A stretch of DNA of 47,411 nt from CAYMCQ01 sp964389025 (GTDB lineage: Bacteria > Verrucomicrobiota > Verrucomicrobiia > Limisphaerales > CAYMCQ01): assembly GCA_964389025.1 (NCBI GenBank), contig CAYMCQ010000025.1, positions 1 through 47,411 on the forward strand, in the 5' to 3' direction. A program made the position numbers and the translations under genes. Shown piece by piece: positions 24,798 through 32,048 of the stretch. Under the pieces are notes generated by a model. The model did no database searches, was not told where the DNA came from, and saw only the letters and a program-made list of their open reading frames with translations. Positions within the stretch are counted from its first letter, which is position 1, and each line of letters begins with the position of its first letter.

Positions 24798-25898
24798 ATG
24801 CTTTCCTTCTTCAAACGAACCGCGCCGGCAAAAGGAGAAATCACATTCAAAAATAGAGTTCAAAGTTTTTGGAAATGGTATGTAGAAGTAGCCCCTCGGT
24901 TTTATCAGACGATTGAAGACAAAAAGTGCCCAAGCCTAGCGCCAGAAGTTAGCTCCAAGATTAATGAGTTGTTTCCAGGTTTTGCGTGGGTTTTTGGTCC
25001 AGGAGAAAACGGCGAAGGGCACTCCTTTACTCTTTCTGGCGAAGGTGTTTTACACCGCCAACTTCTTGCGATGTTCTGGTTGAGCCAAGCTCCAGCAATT
25101 TCCGGTTGGACATTCTATTGCGCACGCCAGCCGGGTTCTATCAAAGGAACGCAACTTGAGATCGGAGACAAGATTTTTAATCCGATTGAGTTTTGGATAA
25201 CGGCTCGTCCAAACAGTGAAACCGAGAAAGTTGATTTAGTGGTGTGGCATCCGCTGTTTAGCATTTTGCCAGAGAAAAACCGCTGGAGTGTCTTGTTTCT
25301 ATTTCTTGACGAAGTTCTCGGTGAGTTTGGAACACAACAATGGATTGGGGAAATCAAATTGAATGATCAAAAGCTGTCTGATGCGATGCCTCTGGAAGAG
25401 TTACTTTCTTTTTTGAAGAGGGTTGAGGTAGAAACCGGTTGGAAAAAACTTCCACCCGGCGAATCTGGCGTCGTTTATCAAAACAAAGAGCCACATACAC
25501 GTTTTTTACGCGGCGATGTCATTATTGGTTCTACAATGCATTACCCTCTTATCGAGGAATATCTTGAAGCCGAAGGCGGGTTTTCAGATCCGCTGGCAGG
25601 CACAGGAGCAGATTATGTGTTCGCCTCGTTTGATTCCAAATTTCTTCCTGACGGCAAGCAAAGTGAAACTCGCGGGCTAATCGAAGACGTTTTAGATCAA
25701 GCATTAAAGACCAACGCACAGGGCCGATCACTTGGCGGAGCTTTCGGGACACAAAGCGCCTACATTGATTTGCTGCTTTTCGACGGCAGCAACAGTATCG
25801 AAACGGTGCGACGAATTTTGACAGACCAGAAGTTACCTTCCGGGACGAGCATAAATTACTTTGCAAAAGAAAAACGCGGCCATCGAATTGTGTTGTGA
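24798..25898 (+). CDS. Hypothetical protein, AT-rich accessory gene
   Basis: 366 residues from the ATG at 24798 (MLSFFKRTAPAK); an earlier start at 24768 would run inside the sufS remnant. It is soluble, with an N-terminal helical part (VQSFWKWYVEVAPRFYQTIE), a mixed central region with SGWTFYCARQPG and WIGEIKL, and a C-terminal ferredoxin-like LLLFDGSNSIETVRRILTD. It is not recognised as a named family. The base composition looks more A+T-rich than the SUF genes, suggesting transfer. It is sandwiched between the sufS 3' remnant (20 bases upstream) and the rhodanese 5' remnant (24 bases downstream). Confidence 0.75.
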   Translation: MLSFFKRTAPAKGEITFKNRVQSFWKWYVEVAPRFYQTIEDKKCPSLAPEVSSKINELFPGFAWVFGPGENGEGHSFTLSGEGVLHRQLLAMFWLSQAPAISGWTFYCARQPGSIKGTQLEIGDKIFNPIEFWITARPNSETEKVDLVVWHPLFSILPEKNRWSVLFLFLDEVLGEFGTQQWIGEIKLNDQKLSDAMPLEELLSFLKRVEVETGWKKLPPGESGVVYQNKEPHTRFLRGDVIIGSTMHYPLIEEYLEAEGGFSDPLAGTGADYVFASFDSKFLPDGKQSETRGLIEDVLDQALKTNAQGRSLGGAFGTQSAYIDLLLFDGSNSIETVRRILTDQKLPSGTSINYFAKEKRGHRIVL

Positions 25899-25921
25899 TA
25901 GCGCATTCAGACATATTGCCT

Positions 25922-26002
25922 AATTCTCCGATGCGCGAAGTGCTGGAAAAATTTCCCGGCGCGCAGCGGGCGTTGTTTCGCATATATCACATCGGCGGAT
26001 AG
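25922..26002 (+). pseudogene. Duplicated 5' piece of the DUF1858-rhodanese gene
   Basis: 78 bases (to 25999) match 28506-28583 at about 86%, including a 30-base identical core. It reads NSPMREVLEKFPGAQRALF then HIGG and a TAG stop exactly where the intact gene continues with the CxxC motif. There is no start region or remaining gene. It lies just upstream of the convergent ATP-grasp gene. Confidence 0.85.
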
Positions 26003-26007
26003 ATGAT

Positions 26008-27027
26008 TTATTCCCTCACCGTCTTCAACCCCGTGCGGATGATGCGTTCGATGAGTTGCGGATAAGCCAGGCCTGACTTGAGCGCGGAATTCGCGAAGTC
26101 TTCGTCGGCGGCGAGGATGGGGTTCGGGTTGGCTTCGATGAAATAAATGCGGTTCTCTGGCGTGACGCGCAAATCCACGCGCGCGTAGCCGTCAATCGTC
26201 AGAAGACGATAAATGCGCTTGCAGGTTTGCACGATGTCGCGGGCGAGAGCGGCATCGAGCTTTTCGGCAAACTGATTTTGCAGACCCCAACGCTTTCGAT
26301 ATTCCTCGTCCCATTTGGCGCGGTAAGTCGCGATCTTAGGCTCGTCCGGCGGGACATCTTTGAAGACCAGTTCGCGGATCGGAAAAACTTCGAGGCGATG
26401 ATTGCCAAGCACACTCACGTAAAGTTCGCGCCCGGCAATGTATTCCTCGGCGATGGCGTCGTTGTCGTGTTTCTCGTGGATGAACTGGACGCGCTCCTTG
26501 AATTGCTCGTCCGTCTCGACGAATGACGCCTGCGAAATGCCGTAGGACGCCTCCTCTTTCACCGGCTTGACGAGAATCGGGAACTTGAGCCGTTTCGGTC
26601 GCGCGAACCGTTTGCCGCGCGGGATGACGGCGAACTCCGGCACGTGAATGCGATGGTAACCGAGAATTTTTTTGGAAATGCCCTTGTGCTTGCAGAGCGT
26701 CAACCCGGTCGAGCCGCAGCCGGTGAACGGCACGCCGTGCATTTCAAGAAACGAAACGATGTTCTGATCGAACGCGCGATTGTTTTTGAATTGATCGGCC
26801 AGGTTGAAAATGATGTCCGGCTCGAAACGTTCGAGCTTTTGGCGGAGCAGATCGAGATCATCGAAGATGGCGAGGTGCTCGATCGTGTGGCCGAGTTCGC
26901 CGAGCGCGGCGAGGACGTTCGCCTCGGTCTTCCAATCCTCGGTTTTCAATTCAGCGCTCAAGTCCTGGTCAAGTGTGGTCGGCGCAATGGCGTCGAACAG
27001 GGCGAGGATTTTGAGTTTCTTTTTCAC
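26008..27027 (-). CDS. D-alanine-D-alanine ligase-like ATP-grasp protein
   Basis: 339 residues with a GTG start at 27027, 2 bases after the stop of the upstream gene. The frame is open further upstream but there it overlaps the peptidase gene. It has the ATP-grasp layout: N-terminal Rossmann-like part (ILALFDAIAP), PFTGCGSTGLTLCKHK, FPILVKPVKEEASYGIS, EEYIAGRELYVSVLG and the metal-binding YFIEANPNPIL. The family ligates carboxylates to amines, but the substrate is unknown; a Ddl role is not certain as D-Ala-specific context is absent. It is co-directional and coupled with the zinc peptidase. Confidence 0.85.
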   Translation of the reverse strand: MKKKLKILALFDAIAPTTLDQDLSAELKTEDWKTEANVLAALGELGHTIEHLAIFDDLDLLRQKLERFEPDIIFNLADQFKNNRAFDQNIVSFLEMHGVPFTGCGSTGLTLCKHKGISKKILGYHRIHVPEFAVIPRGKRFARPKRLKFPILVKPVKEEASYGISQASFVETDEQFKERVQFIHEKHDNDAIAEEYIAGRELYVSVLGNHRLEVFPIRELVFKDVPPDEPKIATYRAKWDEEYRKRWGLQNQFAEKLDAALARDIVQTCKRIYRLLTIDGYARVDLRVTPENRIYFIEANPNPILAADEDFANSALKSGLAYPQLIERIIRTGLKTVRE

Positions 27028-27029
27028 AG

Positions 27030-28049
27030 CTATTTCGTTCGCTTGAATTTGCCGGTGAACAAATGGTTCATCACGAGCGTGGTGACGTAAGCGGACACCT
27101 GGAGGTTTTGTTTCGGGTCGTAGGCTTTGATGTGAAGTCCCAATTGGTCGCAGCGGGCAATCAACCGCGCGAGCAGTTTGTTGACGCGATATTTTTTCTC
27201 GTTTGTCCATTCGCAAACCGCGTCCTCGAGTTGCCGGCGATGGTGGCGCAAATACGCGGAAGCTTTCACGCGCCCTTCGACATCCGCGCCTGCGTCGAAC
27301 AGTTGCCGCAGGTCGTTGTCGTAAAAATCCGGGAAGGAATCTTCATAGACTTTGCGCTTCTTCGCGTAATAGGTCTTGAGTTTTACGTTGAGACAATCGT
27401 GATCGGCCACGCGATATTTCGGCATGGGCAACGGCGGTTTGCCCGCAAGCGATTGCATCAGTTCGTCCATGTATTCCAGTTTTTGCAGCGCCTTCCAGCC
27501 TTTGTAACGCGCGCGCCAGTCCAGTCCCGGCGTGAGCCAGACGGCGAAAGTTTCCGCGAAGTCCTCATCGGGATGGCTCTGCGCATACCAGTCGTCAAGA
27601 TGCACTACGAAACTCCGGCTGTAGGGACGCGGGCGATACAACGACGGCGTTTCCTCGGTCGAAGAAAGGCCGAATGTGCGCTGCCATTTTCGCTTTTTGA
27701 AAACCTGATACGCGTAAGCGTAGGCATGAGCGGCCTCGTGCCGGATCAATTTCATGAACCACTCGGGAGTTTCGCCTTCAACTTCGAGAATGATTTTTCG
27801 CTCAAGCTGGCGCAGCCGGTCATGCGTGAGAAAGAACGGAACAAAAATCGCCGGGATGCCGACGGGCACAAACCATTCGTCGCCGATGTGGCAGGGCGGA
27901 TGGAAGATCAGGCCGCGTTGCGACAGCTCATCGTAATGTTGCTGGATCAACGGCTGAAGCTTTGTGGCGTCCAGTTTCAAGCCGAGCTGGGAGATTTTTT
28001 TCTCCAGCAACTCGTCATCACTGAGACTGGCCCAGTCGGGAGATTCCAT
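27030..28049 (-). CDS. Putative zinc-binding metallopeptidase (Peptidase_Mx-like)
   Basis: 339 residues. The zinc site HEAAH is at residues 104-108, with a downstream DEDFAETFAVWL segment supplying the likely third ligand (Glu). The ends are helical and rich in Arg/Lys. This arrangement matches the Peptidase_Mx group, which is often encoded next to ATP-grasp genes, as here. The stop and the next gene's GTG are 2 bases apart, so the pair is translationally coupled. No signal peptide is seen, suggesting a cytoplasmic protein. The substrate is unknown. A palindromic repeat follows upstream of its start. Confidence 0.82.
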   Translation of the reverse strand: MESPDWASLSDDELLEKKISQLGLKLDATKLQPLIQQHYDELSQRGLIFHPPCHIGDEWFVPVGIPAIFVPFFLTHDRLRQLERKIILEVEGETPEWFMKLIRHEAAHAYAYAYQVFKKRKWQRTFGLSSTEETPSLYRPRPYSRSFVVHLDDWYAQSHPDEDFAETFAVWLTPGLDWRARYKGWKALQKLEYMDELMQSLAGKPPLPMPKYRVADHDCLNVKLKTYYAKKRKVYEDSFPDFYDNDLRQLFDAGADVEGRVKASAYLRHHRRQLEDAVCEWTNEKKYRVNKLLARLIARCDQLGLHIKAYDPKQNLQVSAYVTTLVMNHLFTGKFKRTK

Positions 28050-28142
28050 GCGCGGAGATTAACACTCGCGCGGGTCGGGTCACAAGCACGTTGGCCGCGA
28101 GATTTGCGCATTAGAGTGGTTGCCAGAAGTAATTCCCGGAAA

Positions 28143-28214
28143 GGAGCGCCGAGCACCGTCTCGGCTCGGACAGAAAAGTTGAGATTATCGTGCCGAGGCG
28201 GTGCTCGGCGCTCC
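28143..28214. repeat. Palindromic repeat (GGAGCGCCGAG family)
   Basis: Arms starting GGAGCGCCGAGCACCGTCTC and ending CGGTGCTCGGCGCTCC pair almost completely around a 22-base loop. It lies upstream of the peptidase start. It is a relative of the GGAG-ended elements at 6991, 11463 and 12214. Confidence 0.8.
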
Positions 28215-28306
28215 ATCGCTTCCGCGCTTTTCGGAAATTACTTTTGGCAAACAGTATAGAAGGGAAGCCGCTTGCTGTCTCGGATTTCAAAGATTAGAGT
28301 GCCAGC

Positions 28307-28468
28307 ATGAAAACAATTCCGGTTAGCGAAGCTGAGGAACAGCTTAGTCAACTCATTGCTGAAGCGTATCAAGGCGAGTTAATTGTCCTAACCGACGGTG
28401 ACAGAAAAGTTTTCCTTAGACCCGGCACACCATTTGATTTGGAAGAACCTCCGACCGAATTGGAATAA
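28307..28468 (+). CDS. Small Phd-like orphan antitoxin
   Basis: 53 residues: MKTIPVSEAEEQLSQLI then EAYQGELIVLTDGDRKVFLRP and an acidic tail. The N-terminal half resembles prevent-host-death antitoxins (VSEAxxxLSQLI). No toxin gene follows; the next gene starts 10 bases later and is the DUF1858-rhodanese gene. It is therefore an orphan. The A+T-rich codons differ from the next gene. The ATG is at 28307. Confidence 0.65.
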   Translation: MKTIPVSEAEEQLSQLIAEAYQGELIVLTDGDRKVFLRPGTPFDLEEPPTELE

Positions 28469-28478
28469 TTTCCTTCTG

Positions 28479-29024
28479 ATGACTCTTGAAGCAACCATTG
28501 ACGCGAATTCATCCATGAGCGCCGTGCTGGAAAAATTTCCCGGCGCGCAGCGGGCGATGTTTCGGAAATACCACATCGGCGGCTGCGCGAGTTGCGGGTT
28601 TCAGCCGACGGAAACGTTGGAGCAGGTTTGCCGGCGCAATGGTGTGAACGTCGCGGAAGTTTTTGAGCACATCAAAACCAGCCACGAGCAGGACGCGAAG
28701 ATTTTGATCGAGCCGAAGGAACTGGCGGAGTTGATCAAGCGCGACAAATCGGTGAAGCTGCTCGACGTGCGATCGCGCGAGGAATTTGAGGCGGTGCATC
28801 TGGAAGGTTCGGTGTTGATGTCGCAGGCGGTGACGCAGGAAATCATGGCGAGCGGCTCGAACCCGCGTCCGCTGGTCATCATTGATCACAAGGGCAAACA
28901 GGGTCTGGATGCGGCGGCGTATTTCATGGGGCACGGTCTCGAAAACGTGCGCTGCCTGCGCGGCGGCATTGACGCGTGGTCGCAGGAAGTGGATGCAAAA
29001 GTGCGGCGATACGATTTGGGTTGA
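28479..29024 (+). CDS. DUF1858-like plus rhodanese-like protein, catalytic Cys replaced
   Basis: 181 residues from the ATG at 28479 (MTLEATIDANSS); the frame is open earlier but overlaps the orphan antitoxin gene. The N-terminal domain (about 10-75) has a CxxC at residues 36-39 (GGCASCGF) and looks like the DUF1858/ScdA-type redox helical domain. The C-terminal rhodanese domain (about 85-175) has LLDVRSREEFEAVHL, but the active-site loop reads VIIDHKGKQGLD, with Asp where the sulfur-carrying Cys is expected. It is thus probably a binding and not a transfer domain. It is positioned between SUF genes and a NifU-like gene. Its first part is duplicated at 25922-25999. Confidence 0.85.
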   Translation: MTLEATIDANSSMSAVLEKFPGAQRAMFRKYHIGGCASCGFQPTETLEQVCRRNGVNVAEVFEHIKTSHEQDAKILIEPKELAELIKRDKSVKLLDVRSREEFEAVHLEGSVLMSQAVTQEIMASGSNPRPLVIIDHKGKQGLDAAAYFMGHGLENVRCLRGGIDAWSQEVDAKVRRYDLG

Positions 29025-29219
29025 ACCGCTGAGGCGCAGAGCCACAGAGTTGAAAAAACTTTTCATCCACAGATGACGCAGATTTCGCAATAAAAGTCTG
29101 TGTGAACTAAACGCAAAGGCGCAAAGACGCCAAGACACAAAGAAAAACTCTGAAAGGATTTCATCAATCAGCCCGGCGTTGGCCGGTGAAATCGGACTAC
29201 GCCGGGTTAAGGCAACAAA

Positions 29220-29651
29220 ATGACAAGACCTTCCGAACGAGTTTTTTGGGCTACCGTGATTGCTCCTTGGGCAGTGGTGCTGGTCTCAGCGCTTTGGGCG
29301 GTGTGGTATTCTGCTACCACTCCTCGCTCGACACCTGAACAGCTTGTGTTTCCAGATCCGACTAAGCCGTGGGAGTTCGTGTTTCTTTTTTCACTCTACG
29401 GCGTTCTGACGGCGTATTTGAGTCTCGTGTTCTTCTTGCCCCTTTACTACATCGCCCAGCGTTTCAAGCTGGTGTCCTATTGGACCGTCATTGCAGCCGG
29501 GCTGTTCACGTGCATTCCAGCGGCTTTATTTTATGGACGTTCCAGTTACGACTTTCCTCGTATCTTGGTGTTTTTGCTCCCTTACGGTGCAGCAGTGGCA
29601 GCGTGCTTTCTATGGATTACGAAGCGGACGCCTAATTCACGGATAGGCTGA
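29220..29651 (+). CDS. Small hypothetical membrane protein
   Basis: 143 residues with four predicted membrane helices (about 9-29, 54-76, 84-107, 115-137). No family recognised. The start is the ATG at 29220; a GC-rich imperfect palindrome (CCCGGCGTTGGCCGG) lies 45 bases upstream. It lies between the rhodanese gene and the NifU 5' remnant. The 195-base gap before it carries the GCAAAGGCGCAAAGACGC-type dispersed repeat. Confidence 0.6.
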   Translation: MTRPSERVFWATVIAPWAVVLVSALWAVWYSATTPRSTPEQLVFPDPTKPWEFVFLFSLYGVLTAYLSLVFFLPLYYIAQRFKLVSYWTVIAAGLFTCIPAALFYGRSSYDFPRILVFLLPYGAAVAACFLWITKRTPNSRIG

Positions 29652-29664
29652 AAAGTTTTTCTGA

Positions 29665-29763
29665 GTTCCTGAGTTCCAATTTAATTCTCTGCGTCTCCGC
29701 GTCTTTGCGTTAAAATTTTTACATGACCGAAGATTTGGAAAAACGAATTCGCGAGGCGATGGC
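29665..29763 (+). pseudogene. Duplicated 5' end and leader of the NifU-like gene
   Basis: About 99 bases match 30412-30512 with roughly 85-88% identity, from the leader (TTAATTCTCTGCGTCTCCGC) through the ATG at 29723 and the first 14 codons (MTEDLEKRIREAMA). Coding differences are synonymous (ACC/ACT, ATT/ATC, GCG/GCA). Past that point it diverges and soon meets a stop. Confidence 0.88.
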
Positions 29764-29828
29764 CGCCGTGCGTTATCCGGTTTTATTGAAAGGTTGACCG
29801 TTCGGCGCTCCAGAACTAGGATTTACGC

Positions 29829-30053
29829 GTGAACTACTCCAAGATCATCACGATTGAGCCGGGCAAACGAAGCGGCAAGCCGTGCATTCGCGGGATGCGC
29901 ATCACGGTTCAGGACATCCTCGAGTATCTGGCCGGCGGCATGACCGAAGAGGAGATTCTGCGGGATTTTTCCGAGCTGACTCGCGAAGACATTAAAGCCT
30001 GCCTGGCATTTGCGGCGGACCGCGAACACAAGCTGTTCGTCGCGCCCGCGTGA
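29829..30053 (+). CDS. DUF433-family antitoxin
   Basis: 74 residues with a GTG start at 29829. The DUF433 winged-helix pattern is clear: GKPCIRGMRITVQDILEYL then AGGMTEEEILRDFSELTREDI. DUF433 proteins act as antitoxins of Mut7-C/DUF5615 PIN-like toxins and this is such a pair; the genes overlap by 4 bases (GTGA). The unit lies between the NifU 5' remnant and the intact NifU-like gene. Confidence 0.9.
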   Translation: MNYSKIITIEPGKRSGKPCIRGMRITVQDILEYLAGGMTEEEILRDFSELTREDIKACLAFAADREHKLFVAPA

Positions 30054-30346
30054 AACTCCTCCTGGACGAGAACGTGTCGGACCGGATCGTCCGGCAGGTC
30101 GCTGATTTGTTTCCTGATTCCACGCACGTCAAGTCGGTCGGTTTGATGAAAGCCGATGACAATGTCATTTGGGACTGGGCGAAGCAACATGGACTTACGA
30201 TTGTCGCGAAGGATACTGCCTTTTATCAGCGAGCCATTGTGCTCGGCCACCTGCCCAAGTTCATCTGGCTGCGCGTCGGTAATTGCCCGACCAGTTTGAT
30301 CGTAAATCTTTTGAGGTCGCATAGAGATTATTCGACAGTTCATTGA
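30050..30346 (+). CDS. DUF5615 PIN-like toxin, C-terminus frameshifted
   Basis: 98 residues as read with a GTG start at 30050. The PIN-like core has LLLDENVSDRIV, DNVIWDWAKQHG and IVAKDTAFY. Typical homologues are about 115-120 residues and end with a helix after LLRxHR. Here the frame changes after HRD: one extra base near 30329 sends it to YSTVH and a stop, while dropping that base continues IRQFIESETESVFVLER to a stop at 30381-30383. The real gene was therefore 30050-30383 and is probably inactivated or shortened. The acidic core is intact, so partial activity cannot be excluded. Confidence 0.8.
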   Translation: MKLLLDENVSDRIVRQVADLFPDSTHVKSVGLMKADDNVIWDWAKQHGLTIVAKDTAFYQRAIVLGHLPKFIWLRVGNCPTSLIVNLLRSHRDYSTVH

Positions 30347-30470
30347 GAGCGAGACCGAGAGCGTGTTCGTTCTCGAACGATAAAACACCAACTACGGAAA
30401 ATTTTTCCAGCGTTCCTGATTTCCAAATTTAATTCTCTGCGTCTCCGCATCTCTGCGGTAAATTAGAATC

Positions 30471-30998
30471 ATGACTGAAGATTTGGAAAAACGAATCCGC
30501 GAGGCAATGGCCAATCCGCAGAACATGGGCGAGCGGGCCGACGCGGACGCCGTGGGCACGGTGGGCAACTCGGATTGCGGCGAGATGCTGCGGATGTGGG
30601 TGAAGTTCAAGGAGCAGGGTGGCAAAAAGATCATTGACCGCGCGACGTTTCAATCGTTCGGGTGCGAGACGGCCATCGCCGTCGCCAGTCTCGCGACGGA
30701 ATTGATTCGCGGCAAAACGGCTGAGGAAGCCCTCGCGATGAAGACGGAAGAGCTTGCCGGTGAACTCGGCCCGCTGCCGCCGATGAAAATTCATTGCGCG
30801 CAACTCGTCGAAGGCGCGTTGCGTTCGGCGCTTGAGCCGGATGCAAAACAAACCGCCGCGCCTGCCGCGCCGGAGCTTCTGAGCGCAGGCGGGCCGACTG
30901 AAAAATCTGCAGGCGCTGAAAGTTTGCTGGATAAAATTTCGAGGTCGAAAGAGGGTGGAGTGAAGATAAAGTTTCTCGATGGCAATTCGAACAAGTAA
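30471..30998 (+). CDS. NifU/IscU-type Fe-S scaffold protein
   Basis: 175 residues. It has the three cluster ligands of the scaffold family: Cys36 (NSDCGEM), Cys65 (SFGCETA) and Cys109 (KIHCAQL). An alanine/serine-rich tail from about residue 125 to the end carries no second domain, so it is a stand-alone scaffold, unlike full NifU. It likely cooperates with the SUF proteins nearby. Its 5' end is repeated at 29665-29763 and its 3' end at 31874-31951, each copy on the far side of a TA-like pair. Confidence 0.9.
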   Translation: MTEDLEKRIREAMANPQNMGERADADAVGTVGNSDCGEMLRMWVKFKEQGGKKIIDRATFQSFGCETAIAVASLATELIRGKTAEEALAMKTEELAGELGPLPPMKIHCAQLVEGALRSALEPDAKQTAAPAAPELLSAGGPTEKSAGAESLLDKISRSKEGGVKIKFLDGNSNK

Positions 30999-31040
30999 TC
31001 GGTTGTTTTCCGCTGTTGCCCGTTGCAATCTGCCCTGGCG

Positions 31041-31574
31041 ATGAGGCCGAATGTCACAGCCAAAACCCTCAAGCAGTTCATGCAGGAACTTGCCGCAGCC
31101 GCGCGCAGCCCCGGCAAGGTGTATTTCACCGGCGGCGCGACGGCTTTGCTGTTGAACTTTCGCGAGCAGACGATTGACATTGATCTCAAGCTCGATCCCG
31201 AACCACAAGGCGCTTTCGAAGCGATAGCGACACTCAAGAATCGCCTCAACATCAACGTGGAACTCGCGTCGCCCGACGATTTCATTCCGCGCACTACCGA
31301 TTGGCGCGAACGCAGTCGCCACATCGCGTCTATCGGCCAGATTCAGTTCTTTCATTATGATTTCTCCCTGCAAGCACTCGCGAAACTGGAACGCGGGCAC
31401 ACTCAGGATTTGCAGGACGTGAAACACTTCGTGCGCGGCGGCTACGTGAGCCTTGATGATTTAAAAAAAAGATTTTCGCAGATTGAACCGGGGCTTTTGC
31501 GTTATCCGGCAATTGATCCGGGACAATTCAAGCAAAAGGTGCAAAACTTCATTGCAGAGATGGAACGCCAATGA
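31041..31574 (+). CDS. DUF6036-like nucleotidyltransferase-fold protein
   Basis: 177 residues from the ATG at 31041 (an in-frame TTG at 31023 is the alternative). The VYFTGGATALLL and TIDIDLKL blocks give the GG...DxD pattern of minimal nucleotidyltransferases (DUF6036 type), which are often the toxin of two-gene TA-like units. It overlaps the next gene by 4 bases (ATGA). With the following gene it forms a likely TA pair placed between the NifU-like gene and the duplicated NifU 3' end. Confidence 0.75.
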   Translation: MRPNVTAKTLKQFMQELAAAARSPGKVYFTGGATALLLNFREQTIDIDLKLDPEPQGAFEAIATLKNRLNINVELASPDDFIPRTTDWRERSRHIASIGQIQFFHYDFSLQALAKLERGHTQDLQDVKHFVRGGYVSLDDLKKRFSQIEPGLLRYPAIDPGQFKQKVQNFIAEMERQ

Positions 31575-31876
31575 AAGAGCAACACGTTGAATCACTTCTT
31601 CCGGGCGCAGAGCTTGTCGAGGAAGGTCTCGCTGATCTGGCGGCGGGTCGGCTGACGGATTCCTCGCTGCTGGTCGCAATCGCCGCGCCGCGGCTGCGAC
31701 GTCTGGGGGTGGACGTTCCGGATTGCGACTTTCCGCAACCTTACGAGCACCAACTTTACGCGCGACTCAACGAACGCCTCGGCGCGGCGGCGCACTCGTA
31801 TTACAACAGCTTGATCAGGCGAATTGTCAGCTACGCGCGCGCGTTGGAACGGGAGCAAAGTGAACCATCACGTTGA
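31571..31876 (+). CDS. Partner of the DUF6036-like protein (putative antitoxin)
   Basis: 101 residues, acidic and helical: LVEEGLADLAAGRLTDSS then a LYARLNERLGAAAHSYYNSL helix and a charged tail. It is not recognised by family. Its start overlaps the stop of the nucleotidyltransferase gene (ATGA), so it is translationally coupled. The antitoxin role is inferred from operon form and size. Its last codons run up to the duplicated NifU 3' end. Confidence 0.6.
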   Translation: MKEQHVESLLPGAELVEEGLADLAAGRLTDSSLLVAIAAPRLRRLGVDVPDCDFPQPYEHQLYARLNERLGAAAHSYYNSLIRRIVSYARALEREQSEPSR

Positions 31877-31951
31877 AAAATCTGCGGGCGCTGAAAGTCT
31901 GCCGGATAAATTTTAGAAGCCGAAAGAGAGCGGAGTGAAGATAAAGTTTCT
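31874..31951 (+). pseudogene. Duplicated 3' end of the NifU-like gene
   Basis: 78 bases match 30899-30976 at 88%: EKSAGAESL is retained and GVKIKFL ends both, but this copy has a stop codon (TTT TAG) inside, so it is decaying. It begins directly after the putative antitoxin gene. Confidence 0.85.
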
Positions 31952-32048
31952 GAAGTAGAAATGAGTGAGGGAAATCTCGAAGCGGGCGGGCTTGCTTTCT
32001 TTTGCGGATTTTGCAGACTGCGCGGGAACCTCAAACGAAAGACCAACT

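Noticed and set aside
27063..28259. 398-residue open frame on the plus strand
   Set aside because: Antisense to the metallopeptidase, which has an HEAAH site and a coupled neighbour; the composition is that of a shadow.
29723..29797. Short peptide gene starting MTEDLEKRIREAMA
   Set aside because: It is the truncated start of the NifU-like gene copy and runs into a stop after 24 codons.
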